NCBI RefSeq assembly: GCF_003399445.1
Contig: NZ_QUQO01000001.1
Coordinates: 2,725,001 to 2,789,000 of the forward strand
Direction: 5' to 3'
Length of the DNA: 64,000 nt
DNA from: Parvularcula marina
Lineage (GTDB): Bacteria > Pseudomonadota > Alphaproteobacteria > Caulobacterales > Parvularculaceae
Part shown: positions 1-9,491 of the stretch, in pieces
Layout of the letters: every line of letters starts with the position of its first letter
Numbering within the stretch: position 1 is the stretch's first letter
Notes under the pieces: generated by a model
What the model was told of the DNA's origin: nothing
Seen by the model: the letters and a program-made list of their open reading frames with translations, nothing else
Database searches by the model: none
Position numbers and translations under genes: made by a program

Positions 1-754
1 TGACAAAGGCCTGCTCGCCCATGACGTCGGTCGTCGGGAAGCCCCATGATTCGTAACGCTGAGACTGGGTAGGGGTCGACTGCGTCGCGAAGCCGAGAAC
101 GATACCGACAGTACCATCTGCAAACTGATCAACGTAGGAGGCTGTGAAACGGTAGCCATCATTCTCTGTCCCGGCGTTCAGCGCATCCTGCTCGTTCCAC
201 TCATACCGAGCGCCAACAGCAACAGCGCGAGAGCCAAAGGCGAGCGGACGGATCGTCCGTAGATCGGCTGTGCCGGCAAGGCCGGCCGCAACGAGGGAGG
301 CTTCCGGTGTTTTATAGACAAGCACGCTGGAAAGGAGTTCCGCAGGGAACTGATCGAATTCAACGCCGCGGTTGTCACCTGCGGTGACCTGCTCGCGGCC
401 ATTCAGCGTGGCGGTCGTGAAGTCCGGGCCGAGACCGCGGACGGAGATCACCTGAGCACGGCCGCGCAGGCGCTGTGCGGCAAGGCCGGGCAGGCGGGCC
501 AGCGATTCTGCGATCGAGACATCCGGCAGTTTGCCGATATCTTCGGCGGAAACGGCTTCGACGATCGAGGTGCTCTCTGCCTTGGTCGCGATCGATTGCT
601 GGATCGCGCTCTTCAGGCCACGGACGACAACAACGTCCCCGTCATCTTCTTCGTCATCCTGTGCCATGGCCGGTGCGGCTGCCATGAACATGGCGAGCCC
701 GGTCGCCGCTGTGCCCATGAGCCACCGGCGATCTAGTGAATCTTTGCGAGACAT
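1..754 (-). CDS. TonB-dependent receptor, N-terminal part (runs off left edge)
   Basis: Reading the reverse strand from the ATG at 754 gives 251 codons open to the window edge. Residues 1-31 form a signal peptide (hydrophobic core, cleavage after AMA at 31). A TonB-box-like DVVVVRG follows at about 40-46. Residues ~52-170 are a plug domain, with DIGKLPDVSIAESLARLPG and SVRGLGPDFTTATLNGRE typical of the TonB receptors of Caulobacterales and Sphingomonadales. A Shine-Dalgarno-like gggaggac lies just upstream. The receptor would move a ligand across the outer membrane. Its position beside amylases, an alpha-glucosidase and a LacI regulator suggests maltodextrins (inference). The beta-barrel lies outside the window. 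Confidence 0.93.
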   Translation of the reverse strand, partial: MSRKDSLDRRWLMGTAATGLAMFMAAAPAMAQDDEEDDGDVVVVRGLKSAIQQSIATKAESTSIVEAVSAEDIGKLPDVSIAESLARLPGLAAQRLRGRAQVISVRGLGPDFTTATLNGREQVTAGDNRGVEFDQFPAELLSSVLVYKTPEASLVAAGLAGTADLRTIRPLAFGSRAVAVGARYEWNEQDALNAGTENDGYRFTASYVDQFADGTVGIVLGFATQSTPTQSQRYESWGFPTTDVMGEQAFV

Positions 755-903
755 TTCTGTCCTCCCCTGAGGTGTTTGTGTGCCGGCACGCCTTGGCATG
801 GCCACCCGGTCATTCGCCGAAAAAGAATGCAAAATGATGCAGTCCAGGGCGGCAATCAGCCTGAAAACCCTTCAAAGATCAAGGGCAGCAAAACAGTGCA
901 TTC

Positions 904-922
904 TTTATTGCAGCGCAATAAA
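904..922. promoter_or_regulatory. Candidate operator: perfect inverted repeat upstream of the TonB receptor
   Basis: Arms TTTATTGC and GCAATAAA are exact complements around a 3-base spacer (agc). The repeat lies ~150 bp upstream of the TonB receptor start. Half-site TTGC/GCAA recurs at 974-987, 1004-1012 and 5778-5789. A LacI-family operator is plausible; not proven. Confidence 0.45.
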
Positions 923-973
923 CCGCATTGTTCCGTACCAATTTTATTGAGTTTCAATATGCTCGAAGGGTAA

Positions 974-987
974 TGCAAAAAATTGCA
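974..987. promoter_or_regulatory. Second TTGCA-type inverted repeat
   Basis: TGCAA, four A, TTGCA is a perfect palindrome in the spacer between the LacI gene end and the TonB receptor start. A shorter one, TTGC-A-GCAA, lies at 1004-1012. They may be additional operator half-sites; the A-rich context makes chance occurrence possible. Confidence 0.3.
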
Positions 988-1032
988 AAAAAAATCTCGA
1001 AAGTTGCAGCAATTTTGCCACATGAAAGCGGC

Positions 1033-2058
1033 TTAGGCGCCGCAGCTTTCGCGGATGATCAGGCTCGTCTGTACGCGTTCAGACACCGGGCGGTGGCCTT
1101 GCGAATCAAGCAGCTTGGAAACGAGAATCCGCCCGGCAAGTGTCGCGTCCTGATCAATAGTCGACAGGGGAGGCGTGACGAGGCGGCTGGCTGGGATGTT
1201 ATCATATCCCACGACGGAGACGTCTTTGGGCACATTGCGGCCAGCGCGGTGCAACGCCCGGATCGCCCCGATCGCGATCAGATCACTGGCGGCAATAACG
1301 CCATCAAAATCGATACCGCGGTCGATCATGCCGGCAGTCGTCGCTTCGGCGGACTGCACGTCGAAATGAGCGGGCGCGAAGAGCTCCTCGTCGATCTCGA
1401 TCCCTTCATCGGCCAGCGCGCCGCGATAGCCGCGCCAGCGCTGCTCGGCTTCGGGGGCTTCGGTGTCGCCAAGGAAGAGGATGCGCCGACGTCCAAGCCG
1501 TACAAGGTGGGATGTTGCCCGCCGGCCGCCCAGCTCATTGTCACTGCCGATTGAGCAATAGGCGGTGTCGGGAAATTCAGCGCCCCAGACGACAAACCGG
1601 GAATCCCGGCCTGCCAGATTATTGAACGCATGGTGCAGCGAGCTTTGCCCGATGAAGATCACGCCACTGGCGCGGCTGGTGCTCAGCGCATAGTCGAGAT
1701 CGTCATCGGCTCGTGGGCTCAGATGGCTGACCAGCAGGTCTGCCCGCCGCTCTCGCGCGGCATCGCCGATCCCGGCTAGCAGCTCGAAGAAGAAAGGGTC
1801 GGCGATCCGTGTACTGCGCCCTTGCGGGGCGGGCACGACGACGGCGATGGTCGCCTCTGCGCCGATCGGCCCGGCGGGCATGTGGCTGCGAAAGGCATAG
1901 TCATATTCCCGGGCAATCTTCCAGACGAGCTGTTTGGTCCGCCGGTTGACGGCTGGGCTGTCATTCAGGGCCCGTGAGACCGTTGAGATGGAGACGCCGG
2001 CTCGGCGGGCGATGTCTTCAAGGCGCGCGCCTTTGGTGGATGATCCGGATTCTGACAT
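1033..2058 (-). CDS. LacI-family transcriptional regulator
   Basis: 341 residues. The N-terminal helix-turn-helix (about 12-35, LEDIARRAGVSISTVSRALN) and the hinge are typical of the LacI/GalR family. A periplasmic-binding-protein-like effector domain follows (about 68-341), with VVGYDNIPASRLVTPPLSTI near the C-terminus. The gene starts 5 bp after the alpha-glucosidase stop, so it is the last gene of the amylase-glucosidase operon and probably regulates itself, the TonB receptor and the divergent operon in response to maltose or a related sugar. The operon and family are clear; the effector is inferred from context. Confidence 0.9.
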   Translation of the reverse strand: MSESGSSTKGARLEDIARRAGVSISTVSRALNDSPAVNRRTKQLVWKIAREYDYAFRSHMPAGPIGAEATIAVVVPAPQGRSTRIADPFFFELLAGIGDAARERRADLLVSHLSPRADDDLDYALSTSRASGVIFIGQSSLHHAFNNLAGRDSRFVVWGAEFPDTAYCSIGSDNELGGRRATSHLVRLGRRRILFLGDTEAPEAEQRWRGYRGALADEGIEIDEELFAPAHFDVQSAEATTAGMIDRGIDFDGVIAASDLIAIGAIRALHRAGRNVPKDVSVVGYDNIPASRLVTPPLSTIDQDATLAGRILVSKLLDSQGHRPVSERVQTSLIIRESCGA

Positions 2059-2063
2059 ATCGC

Positions 2064-3722
2064 TCAGCTATGGGCCTCCAGGACGGCCCAGTAGCCAGAT
2101 TTTGGCGGCAGGGCGGTGGGTAAGGGGGCGTCTTCTGCCAGATTCTCAGGCGTTGCGATAATGCGGGCGGTCCCGGGCAGCATGTCGGGTTGCCAGTCGA
2201 CAGTATCCGTTCCGAGATTATAGGCACACAGCATCCGCGCGCCGTTCGTCTCCCGAATAAAAGCGACGATGTCGTCAGGCGTGTCCAGCAGCTCCAGCGA
2301 GCCAGTAATCAGCGCGGGCAGCGTCTTGCGCAATGCCAGAAGCGCCCTTGTGAAATTCAGCTGGGATTTCGGATCCGTCTGCTGAACATCAACAGCGAGC
2401 TTGGCATGAGCCGGATCGGGCTTCAGCCATGCGGCGCTGTCCGAGAACCCGGCAAAAGGCAATTTGCTCATCCAGGGGAAGGGTGTGCGAGCGCCATCCC
2501 GGCCGAGCGTATGCGGCCAGTTCGTGATGGCCTCTGGATCCTGCAGATCCTCAAAGGCAACTTCGCCCTGCGGCAGGCCAAGCTCTTCCCCCTGATAGAT
2601 GAAGGCGTTCCCGCGCAGGCTGGTCAGCAGCATGGCGAGAAGACGGCTTATCGCCTCGCGCGTATCGGGCCCGGTCCAGCGGGAGACGGCGCGTGGCGCG
2701 TCATGGTTGGAGAAGGCCCAGCTTGGCCAGCCTTCGCCTTGCTGGGCGGGCCATTGCTCAAGGCACTGGCGCACGAGCTTGGCGTCGAGCTTGTCCGCGT
2801 AAAGAAAGTCGAAATTGTAAGCGGAGTTGAGGCGGCCACTCCCCTCGGTAAAGGCCTTCATCTCGGCCAGCGGGGCGGGGCCGCCAACTTCCGCGACAGT
2901 GAATTTGTCAGGGTAATCGTCAAAGACGGCCCTGATCCGCTCGAGGAATTTGGGGATGTCAGGGTGCGACTGGCTATGGACATGGATCTGCATGTCAAAG
3001 GGGCGGGTAACCTTTAGCATGTCCCGGCCCGACGGCGGATTATCCCGGAACTGAGGGTCATGCATCGCGAAATTGAGGGCATCGAGGCGGAAGCCATCCA
3101 CCCCACGGTCAAGCCAGAACCGCGCGACATCAAGAAGCGCGTCCTGAACTTCTGCGTTATGGACGTTGAGGTCCGGCTGGCTGACGAGGAAATTATGCAG
3201 GTAATATTGCTTGCGCGGGCCATCCCATTGCCATGACGATCCGCCGAATACGGATTGCCAGTTCGAAGGCGGGGAGCCGTCCGGTTTGGGGTCGGCCCAG
3301 ACATACCAGTCCGCTTTCGGATTGGTTCGGTCCTGCCGGCTCTCCTGAAACCAGGCATGCTCATCGGAAGTATGCGAATAAACCTGATCGATGATGATCT
3401 TAAGGCCTAGCCCATGGGCTTTCTCGATGATCCGGTCGAAATCCGCGAACGTGCCGAAGCTCGGATCAATGCCGCGGTAATCGGCAACATCATAGCCGAA
3501 ATCCTTCATCGGCGAGGTGAAGAAAGGCGAGATCCAGACCGCATCGACGCCGAGTGAGGCGATGTGATCGAGCCCCTCGACGATGCCTTTGAGGTCGCCG
3601 ATGCCGTCGCCGCTCGTATCGCGAAAGCTGCGCGGATAGATCTGATAGATGACTGCGCCGCGCCACCAGGGGGCGTCATGCGTCGCCAGATTCACGGGGT
3701 GGGATGCCTGATTCACGCTCAC
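2064..3722 (-). CDS. Alpha-glucosidase, GH13 (subfamily 23-like), cytoplasmic
   Basis: 552 residues with no signal peptide, so it probably acts on imported maltose or maltodextrin in the cytoplasm. The GH13 core is complete: DQVYSHTSDEH (region I, ~112-122), nucleophile D214 in GFRLDALNF, acid/base E278 in TVAEVGG, and D341 in FSNHD. The N-terminal YQIYPRSFRDTSGDGIGDL and the VYSHTSDEH variant match alpha-glucosidases of the HaG type (Halomonas) rather than trehalose synthases. The start is a GTG overlapping the stop of the upstream amylase gene by 4 bp (GTGA), indicating translational coupling. Confidence 0.92.
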   Translation of the reverse strand: MSVNQASHPVNLATHDAPWWRGAVIYQIYPRSFRDTSGDGIGDLKGIVEGLDHIASLGVDAVWISPFFTSPMKDFGYDVADYRGIDPSFGTFADFDRIIEKAHGLGLKIIIDQVYSHTSDEHAWFQESRQDRTNPKADWYVWADPKPDGSPPSNWQSVFGGSSWQWDGPRKQYYLHNFLVSQPDLNVHNAEVQDALLDVARFWLDRGVDGFRLDALNFAMHDPQFRDNPPSGRDMLKVTRPFDMQIHVHSQSHPDIPKFLERIRAVFDDYPDKFTVAEVGGPAPLAEMKAFTEGSGRLNSAYNFDFLYADKLDAKLVRQCLEQWPAQQGEGWPSWAFSNHDAPRAVSRWTGPDTREAISRLLAMLLTSLRGNAFIYQGEELGLPQGEVAFEDLQDPEAITNWPHTLGRDGARTPFPWMSKLPFAGFSDSAAWLKPDPAHAKLAVDVQQTDPKSQLNFTRALLALRKTLPALITGSLELLDTPDDIVAFIRETNGARMLCAYNLGTDTVDWQPDMLPGTARIIATPENLAEDAPLPTALPPKSGYWAVLEAHS

Positions 3723-5581
3723 TGGGTCTGGAACTCCGTCTTGCAGATGACAAAGCCAGTCGCGGGAAGCGTGACTTCATACATGCCCGGGGCCGGGCTT
3801 TCATTGAGGCAATCGCCATGTAGGGCTTGCCATGCGCCGGCGCGGCCGTCGACGGGAAAGCGGATTGTCCGCACCTCGTTCTCTGCATTAAAGGCACCAA
3901 TGAGCTCACCGCTGCCTTCGGGGTGCATCCGTGACAGGACGAACACGCCGCCTTCAAGGTCCGAATGACGGACCATCTGTGCGCCGCGCCGCAGAGCGGG
4001 TTCGGACTGACGTATGGCTGCGAGCTCGGAGATGGCGGTATAGATGGGATGGCTGCGGTCGAAATTTTCTTCCGCGACGGTGGCGTCAGTCCCGGCAAGG
4101 TCATTGTCGGTATAGACATCAGTGACGCTTGGGAACAGCGTCTCGCGGGCATCCTGATCATGGCCGTCCGACACAAAGCCCTGCTCATCGCCATAATAGA
4201 TCGTCGGCACACCGCGCGAAACCATCAGGATCGCATGGCCGAGAATGATCCGGGCCGTCAGTTCTTCGTCGGAAATCTCAGGGTTTGCCTCCCGGATAAA
4301 GCCGGAGAACCGGCCCATATCGTGATTGCCGAGGAAAGTGGGGAGCTGTTTTGCTGTCTCAAACCCTTTTGCATAGACAGCATCGGTCGTGAACAGACGA
4401 TCAAGATCGCGCGCGGGCTTGCCTTCGGCGACCATGCCACGGACACGGCCCTGAAAGGCAAAATCTAGGATTGCCGGGAAGCCGTCTTCGGTTGTGAATT
4501 TGGCAAGCTGGCCGGGCTCGAACTCATAGACCTCGCCGAACATATGGAAATTCGGAATGCCTTCTGCGGCAGCGTGATCCAGGATGGCGGGTGCGAAGAC
4601 CTGCCAGAATTCAGGGTTCACATGCCGGGCCGTATCGATACGGTAGCCATCGACCCGGAAATCCGTGATCCATTGTTTATAGATATCGATCATGCCCTGA
4701 ACAACGAAGGGGTCTTCCGTCATCAGATCATCAAGGCCGACAAAATCGCCCATGCGCGAATTCTCGCCCTCGAACCGCGTATTGCCGCGATTATGATAAT
4801 AGCGGACATCATTGAGCCAGGCGGGGTTTTTCACCCGGCGCTCAGCACGCGGCACAAAAGGCGTATAGGCGTAATTCGGATTGGTGAGTTTTGAGAAATT
4901 CTCTGTCGTAAGATGGGCAGGATCATCTCCAAGGTAGCCCTGATTGACTGGCTTGCCGTCCGGGCCGCCAATCGTCGTATAGGGATAATCGCCTTTCGAG
5001 CGGTAGGGGCATTCGCCGCTTTCTTTCAGCTCGGGCAGGGCATTCTTGCCATGGCATTCCTGATACTGAATGACATCCGCCGTGTGATTGGTGATGATGT
5101 CCATATAGACCTTCATGCCGCGCGCATGGGCGGCATCGACAAGGACCTTGAATTCCTCACGCGTGCCTAAATGCGGATCGACATTCAGGAAATCCGTGAT
5201 CCAGTAGCCGTGATAGCCGGCGGAGACATATTTCCCGCGGCCTTGCACTGGCTTGTTCTCGAAGATAGGCGAGAGCCAGATGGCGGTCGCGCCAAGCGAC
5301 TGGATATAATCTAGCCGGGCTGTCAGCCCCGCCAGATCCCCGCCCTGGTAAAATCCCTTATGCGTCGGATCGAAGCCGTGCTTCAGCCGGTCGCCGCGAA
5401 TGCCGCCCCGGTCATTGTCCGTGTCCCCATTTTCGAACCGGTCGGGCAGGACGAAATAAATGATCTCGTCCTCGGGCGGACGGTCGGTGACGGCGGCTGG
5501 AGTGGTGTCCATTTGCGCTGAGCTGCCAGCCAGCATGGCGGCGGCAAAGGGTGCGGCAAGGAGTGCCGAAAATCCGATCAT
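3719..5581 (-). CDS. Secreted alpha-amylase family protein (GH13)
   Basis: 620 residues from the ATG at 5581. This start was chosen because a gggaagg ribosome site precedes it and a signal peptide begins there (hydrophobic residues ~4-19). An upstream in-frame start at 5629 would bury the signal. Catalytic motifs are visible: DIITNHTADV (~161-170), D316 in DGYRIDTARH, E350 in MFGEVYE, D421 in FLGNHDMGRF. The N-terminal IYFVLPDRFENGD and YQGGDLAGL resemble cyclomaltodextrinase-like or CGTase-like amylases. It would cut starch or maltodextrin in the periplasm or outside the cell. First gene of the minus-strand operon. Confidence 0.9.
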   Translation of the reverse strand: MIGFSALLAAPFAAAMLAGSSAQMDTTPAAVTDRPPEDEIIYFVLPDRFENGDTDNDRGGIRGDRLKHGFDPTHKGFYQGGDLAGLTARLDYIQSLGATAIWLSPIFENKPVQGRGKYVSAGYHGYWITDFLNVDPHLGTREEFKVLVDAAHARGMKVYMDIITNHTADVIQYQECHGKNALPELKESGECPYRSKGDYPYTTIGGPDGKPVNQGYLGDDPAHLTTENFSKLTNPNYAYTPFVPRAERRVKNPAWLNDVRYYHNRGNTRFEGENSRMGDFVGLDDLMTEDPFVVQGMIDIYKQWITDFRVDGYRIDTARHVNPEFWQVFAPAILDHAAAEGIPNFHMFGEVYEFEPGQLAKFTTEDGFPAILDFAFQGRVRGMVAEGKPARDLDRLFTTDAVYAKGFETAKQLPTFLGNHDMGRFSGFIREANPEISDEELTARIILGHAILMVSRGVPTIYYGDEQGFVSDGHDQDARETLFPSVTDVYTDNDLAGTDATVAEENFDRSHPIYTAISELAAIRQSEPALRRGAQMVRHSDLEGGVFVLSRMHPEGSGELIGAFNAENEVRTIRFPVDGRAGAWQALHGDCLNESPAPGMYEVTLPATGFVICKTEFQTQ

Positions 5582-5841
5582 GCTGTACCTTCCCCGTGAA
5601 ATTGCCACTGTATCGCGGCTTTTTTCCAATTTTTTGTGCAGTGCGGAACAGATGTCTTCCTCTTTTTGGAAAGTTCGTCATCTCCCCTGAATTACAGCAG
5701 TTTTGTGTCTCTTATGCCGCCTGGTCAAGTGTAACGCAGCCAGCATATGCGCAAATTACATGAAAGATCTTGCAGGAAATTGCAATTGCGCCAAGGTGGG
5801 GTGTCAGCGGCCGGAAGTGCCGCGGCCAAGGGAGATAAGTG
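5582..5841. promoter_or_regulatory. Divergent promoter region of the maltodextrin operons
   Basis: This 260-bp spacer separates the minus-strand amylase operon from the plus-strand GH97 operon. It contains AATTGCAATT (5778-5787) overlapping GCAATTGC (5782-5789), nested palindromes with the same TTGC/GCAA half-site as the repeats upstream of the TonB receptor. This fits one regulator controlling both sides. No confident -35/-10 pair was assigned. Confidence 0.5.
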
Positions 5842-7884
5842 ATGTCCGTTCGCCTGTTGCCGGGGCTCGTCGCCCTGATGTCGTCCACCACCATCGCCGC
5901 GGCGCTCGCCGAAGAGGTGAGTGTCAGCTCGCCTGACGGGCGGACTGAAATCACCGTGACGGATGAGGGCGGCATCCCGCGATATCAGGTTGCGCGGGAT
6001 GGGGATATCATCATTTCCGCCTCGCGGCTTGGCATGCGTTTCAAGGCTGGCGGCAATCTCGACGAAGGTTTTGAGATCACGAGCTCTGCTCGCGACAGCG
6101 CCGATGAGACATGGGAGCAGCCATGGGGTGAAAGCCGTCTGGTCACGGACCGTCACGAGGAACTGCTCGTTTCATTCGAAGACGAAGACGGCGCGAATTT
6201 TGACGTTCGCTTCCGGGCTTTCGATGAAGGTCTTGGCTTTCGCTATGAAGTTCCGGGCAAGGGGACACGTGTCCTGATCGATGAGCTGACCGAGTTCCGC
6301 GTTGAGCCCGATGCGATGACATGGTGGACCCCGGCGGGGGCCTTCAACCGTTACGAATATATCTACCGTACTACGCCGCTGCGCCAGATGGAGCGGGCGC
6401 ATACCCCCCTGACCCTGCGGCTTGCAGACGGCACGCACCTTGCCATTCACGAGGCGGCGCTTGTCAATTATGGCGGAGCCTGGCTCGATCAGCGCCGGGA
6501 TGGTGTCCTCGAGATAGAGGTCGCGCCTCGTTATGACGGCACGAAAGTCGTCACTGAGGGCGATTTTGTCACCCCGTGGCGGACCGTTCAGATTGCGGAT
6601 AATGCTGCTGGTCTCGTCAATGGCGCGGTCATGACGCTCAACCTCAATGAGCCGAATGCGCTGGGCGATGTCTCATACGTCACGCCTATGAAATATATCG
6701 GCATCTGGTGGGGCATGCATATCGGCACCCAGACATGGGGCTCTGGCGAAAAGCATGGGGCGACCACGGAGAATACCAAAGCCTATATGGATTTTGCCGC
6801 CACGCATGGTTTTGGCGGTGTGTTGGTCGAGGGCTGGAATATCGGCTGGGATGGTGACTGGTTCAATAATGGCGATCTCTTCCGCTTTGCTGAATCCTAT
6901 CCCGATTTCGATATCGAGGAAGTCACCGCCTACGGAAAGAAGCTGGGCGTCCAGCTGATCGGCCACAACGAAACCTCGGCCAACATCACTAATTATGAGA
7001 ACCAGATCAATGAGGCCTTTGCGCTTTATGAGCGCCTCGGCATGCATGCGATCAAGACAGGCTATGTCGCGGATGCGAGCGACCTCAAATATATTGGGCC
7101 GGACGGCGAGCCGCGCTATACGTGGCATGACAGCCAGGAAAGCGTAGATCACCATATCCGTGTCCTGAAAAAGGCGCATGAGCACAAGCTGATGATCAAT
7201 GCGCATGAGCCGGTGAAGGACACAGGACTTCGCCGCACCTATCCCAATGCGGTCAGCCGCGAGGGCGCGCGGGGGATGGAGTTCAATGCCTGGGGCACGC
7301 CTCCCAATCCGCCCGAGCATGAGGCCATTCTTCCCTATACGCGGCTTCTGGCCGGGCCGATGGATTTCACGCCGGGCGTCTTCGACCTGATGCCGAACGG
7401 GGAGGGCGCGGAGAACCGGATCAACACGACGCTTGCCAAGCAATTGGCGCTTTATGTCGTGATCCACAGCCCGGTGCAGATGGCCGCTGACCTGCCGGAG
7501 AATTACGCGCCGCATATGGATGCGTTCCGGTTCATCGAGGATGTGCCCGCCGATTGGGAGCAATCGATTGCGCTCGATGGTGAAGTCGGTGACTTTATCG
7601 TCATGGCGCGGCAGGGCCGGGGCACGGACAATTGGTATGTTGGGGTGCTGACGGATGAAGATGCGCGTACCGTGAAAGTGCCGCTCAGCTTCCTTGAAGA
7701 CGGCGTCATGTACCGCGCGAAAATCTACAAGGATGGCCGCCGCGCCAATTACCTGAGCCGACCGTATGATATCTCCATCTCAGAAGAAGAAGTGACAGCT
7801 AGCGACACGCTGACCTTCCGGTTGGGCAAGAGCGGCGGGGCCGCGATCAGCCTTGAGCCGGTCGAGACGGGCACTGAGGAATGA
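5842..7884 (+). CDS. Glycoside hydrolase family 97 (SusB-like alpha-glucosidase)
   Basis: 680 residues with an N-terminal signal peptide, so periplasmic. An N-terminal beta-sandwich domain (~25-270) precedes a (beta/alpha)8 barrel with KYIGIWWGMHIGT, VLVEGWNIGWDGDW, NAHEPVKDTGLRRTYPN and EGARGMEFNAWG, all hallmark GH97 stretches. A short C-terminal beta domain follows. Family members hydrolyse alpha-glucosides, by inversion in SusB and by retention in some others; the conserved glutamates in NAHEP and GMEFN suggest the inverting type. ATG at 5842 is preferred over GTG at 5839 because the AGGGAG ribosome site is 7 bases upstream. First gene of a tightly coupled three-gene operon. Confidence 0.92.
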   Translation: MSVRLLPGLVALMSSTTIAAALAEEVSVSSPDGRTEITVTDEGGIPRYQVARDGDIIISASRLGMRFKAGGNLDEGFEITSSARDSADETWEQPWGESRLVTDRHEELLVSFEDEDGANFDVRFRAFDEGLGFRYEVPGKGTRVLIDELTEFRVEPDAMTWWTPAGAFNRYEYIYRTTPLRQMERAHTPLTLRLADGTHLAIHEAALVNYGGAWLDQRRDGVLEIEVAPRYDGTKVVTEGDFVTPWRTVQIADNAAGLVNGAVMTLNLNEPNALGDVSYVTPMKYIGIWWGMHIGTQTWGSGEKHGATTENTKAYMDFAATHGFGGVLVEGWNIGWDGDWFNNGDLFRFAESYPDFDIEEVTAYGKKLGVQLIGHNETSANITNYENQINEAFALYERLGMHAIKTGYVADASDLKYIGPDGEPRYTWHDSQESVDHHIRVLKKAHEHKLMINAHEPVKDTGLRRTYPNAVSREGARGMEFNAWGTPPNPPEHEAILPYTRLLAGPMDFTPGVFDLMPNGEGAENRINTTLAKQLALYVVIHSPVQMAADLPENYAPHMDAFRFIEDVPADWEQSIALDGEVGDFIVMARQGRGTDNWYVGVLTDEDARTVKVPLSFLEDGVMYRAKIYKDGRRANYLSRPYDISISEEEVTASDTLTFRLGKSGGAAISLEPVETGTEE

Positions 7885-9491
7885 CCATGCGCAAGCCTGC
7901 GATGAATTTCGCCCAGATCTGGAACATGAGTTTCGGATTCTTAGGCATCCAGATCGGCTTTGACCTCCAGAACGGTAATGTCAGCCGGATCTTCCAGACG
8001 CTCGGCGCGGATGTGAATTCGCTCGCCATTCTCTGGATCGCGGCGCCGATGACGGGCCTCCTCGTCCAGCCGATCATCGGGCATTTCTCTGACAAGACAT
8101 GGGGGCCGCTCGGCCGCCGTCGGCCCTATTTCCTCGTCGGCGCGCTGCTGGCAAGCCTTGCCCTCTTCATCATGCCCAATTCGCCGAGCCTGTGGATGGC
8201 GGCGGGCATGCTCTGGATCATGGATGCTTCGCTAAATATCACGATGGAGCCGTTCCGCGCCTTTGTCGGAGACAATCTGCCGAACCGTCAGCGCACGATG
8301 GGCTATGCGATGCAGAGCTTCTTCATCGGGCTTGGGGCGGTGATCGCAGGGGTACTGCCCATCTTTTTTACGAAGATCGTGGGGCTGAGCAATACAGCGC
8401 CGCCCGGTGAAATCCCGATCACGGTGCAGCTTGCTTTCTATGTCGGTGGCGCAGCGCTGCTCGCGGCCGTTTTCTGGACGGTAGTGACGAGCAAGGAATA
8501 CAGCCCCGATGATCTTGCCCGGTTCGCGGCGGCACGGCGCAAGGCGCTCGGTCTCGATGGCGACGCGCCGGTCACAAAGCAACGCGCTGCAGGCGCCTTT
8601 TTCAGTGGTGGTCTGATCTGGCTTGTGGTCGGGCTCGCCTTCGGCGCTTTCGTGCATTTCGCACGTGCAGAGCCGCGCCCGGAATTCCTCTCTTTCCTCG
8701 GCACGCTCGATATCGCCAAGGATCTTTATGTCCTTGCCGGGTTGATCGCTGTTTTCGGGATTATCCAACTAATCGCGGGGGTGATGCGGCAGGGCGGTTC
8801 GAAAGAGAATGGCTATCTGGAGGTCGTCAACGATCTCTTCGACATGCCGACAACCATGCGCCAGCTTGCTGTAGTCCAGTTCTTTGCTTGGTTCGCCATG
8901 TTCGCGATGTGGATCTATGGCACCCCGGCGGTCGCGGAATATCATTATGCCGCCACCGACCCCACGACAGTGGAATATCAGGATGCCGCCGACTGGTGGG
9001 CGCTGCTCGGCTCCATCCGGAACGGGATGGCCGCCGCAGCCGCGCTCGGCTTCATCTGGCTTGCGACCAAGATGGACCGGCGGCGCCTTCACGCCATGAA
9101 TCTCCTGATTGGCGCGGTCGGCTTTGTTTCGATGATGCTCATCCGGGATGGCAGTATGCTCTGGGTCTCGATGATCGGTGTCGGGATCGCCTGGGCGTCG
9201 ATTGTCTCGCTGCCTTATGCGATCCTTGCCGGTTCCGTGCCGCCCGCGAAAATGGGTGTCTATATGGGCATCTTCAACATCTTCATCGTTGTACCCCAGC
9301 TTGTAGCCGCGACGCTGCTCGGCTTTCTCCTCACCACCTTCTTTGACGGTAAGCCGATCTGGGCCCTGATGATCTCCGCCGGGTCATTCACGCTGGCCGC
9401 GATTGCGACCCTGTTCGTGAAAGATGTCATCGACGATGTCGCCGATGCCGAACCCGCCCCTGAACACCGTCCGCAAGGAGCTGCGCCATGA
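7881..9491 (+). CDS. MFS sugar transporter (SLC45/GPH-like, probable maltose/maltodextrin carrier)
   Basis: 536 residues with about 12 hydrophobic segments. IWNMSFGFLGIQIGFDLQ at the N-terminus and GHFSDKTWGPLGRRRPYF in the first cytoplasmic loop are typical of the SLC45/GPH-like disaccharide carriers of alphaproteobacteria. The start overlaps the GH97 stop by 4 bp (ATGA) and its own stop overlaps the next start in the same way. Placed between two alpha-glucan hydrolases, it most likely carries maltose, glucose or short maltodextrins across the inner membrane. Confidence 0.9.
   Translation: MTMRKPAMNFAQIWNMSFGFLGIQIGFDLQNGNVSRIFQTLGADVNSLAILWIAAPMTGLLVQPIIGHFSDKTWGPLGRRRPYFLVGALLASLALFIMPNSPSLWMAAGMLWIMDASLNITMEPFRAFVGDNLPNRQRTMGYAMQSFFIGLGAVIAGVLPIFFTKIVGLSNTAPPGEIPITVQLAFYVGGAALLAAVFWTVVTSKEYSPDDLARFAAARRKALGLDGDAPVTKQRAAGAFFSGGLIWLVVGLAFGAFVHFARAEPRPEFLSFLGTLDIAKDLYVLAGLIAVFGIIQLIAGVMRQGGSKENGYLEVVNDLFDMPTTMRQLAVVQFFAWFAMFAMWIYGTPAVAEYHYAATDPTTVEYQDAADWWALLGSIRNGMAAAAALGFIWLATKMDRRRLHAMNLLIGAVGFVSMMLIRDGSMLWVSMIGVGIAWASIVSLPYAILAGSVPPAKMGVYMGIFNIFIVVPQLVAATLLGFLLTTFFDGKPIWALMISAGSFTLAAIATLFVKDVIDDVADAEPAPEHRPQGAAP

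Noticed and set aside
6673-7563. Open frame of 296 codons opposite the GH97 gene
   Set aside because: Antisense shadow of a clear GH97 coding sequence; the product resembles no known family.
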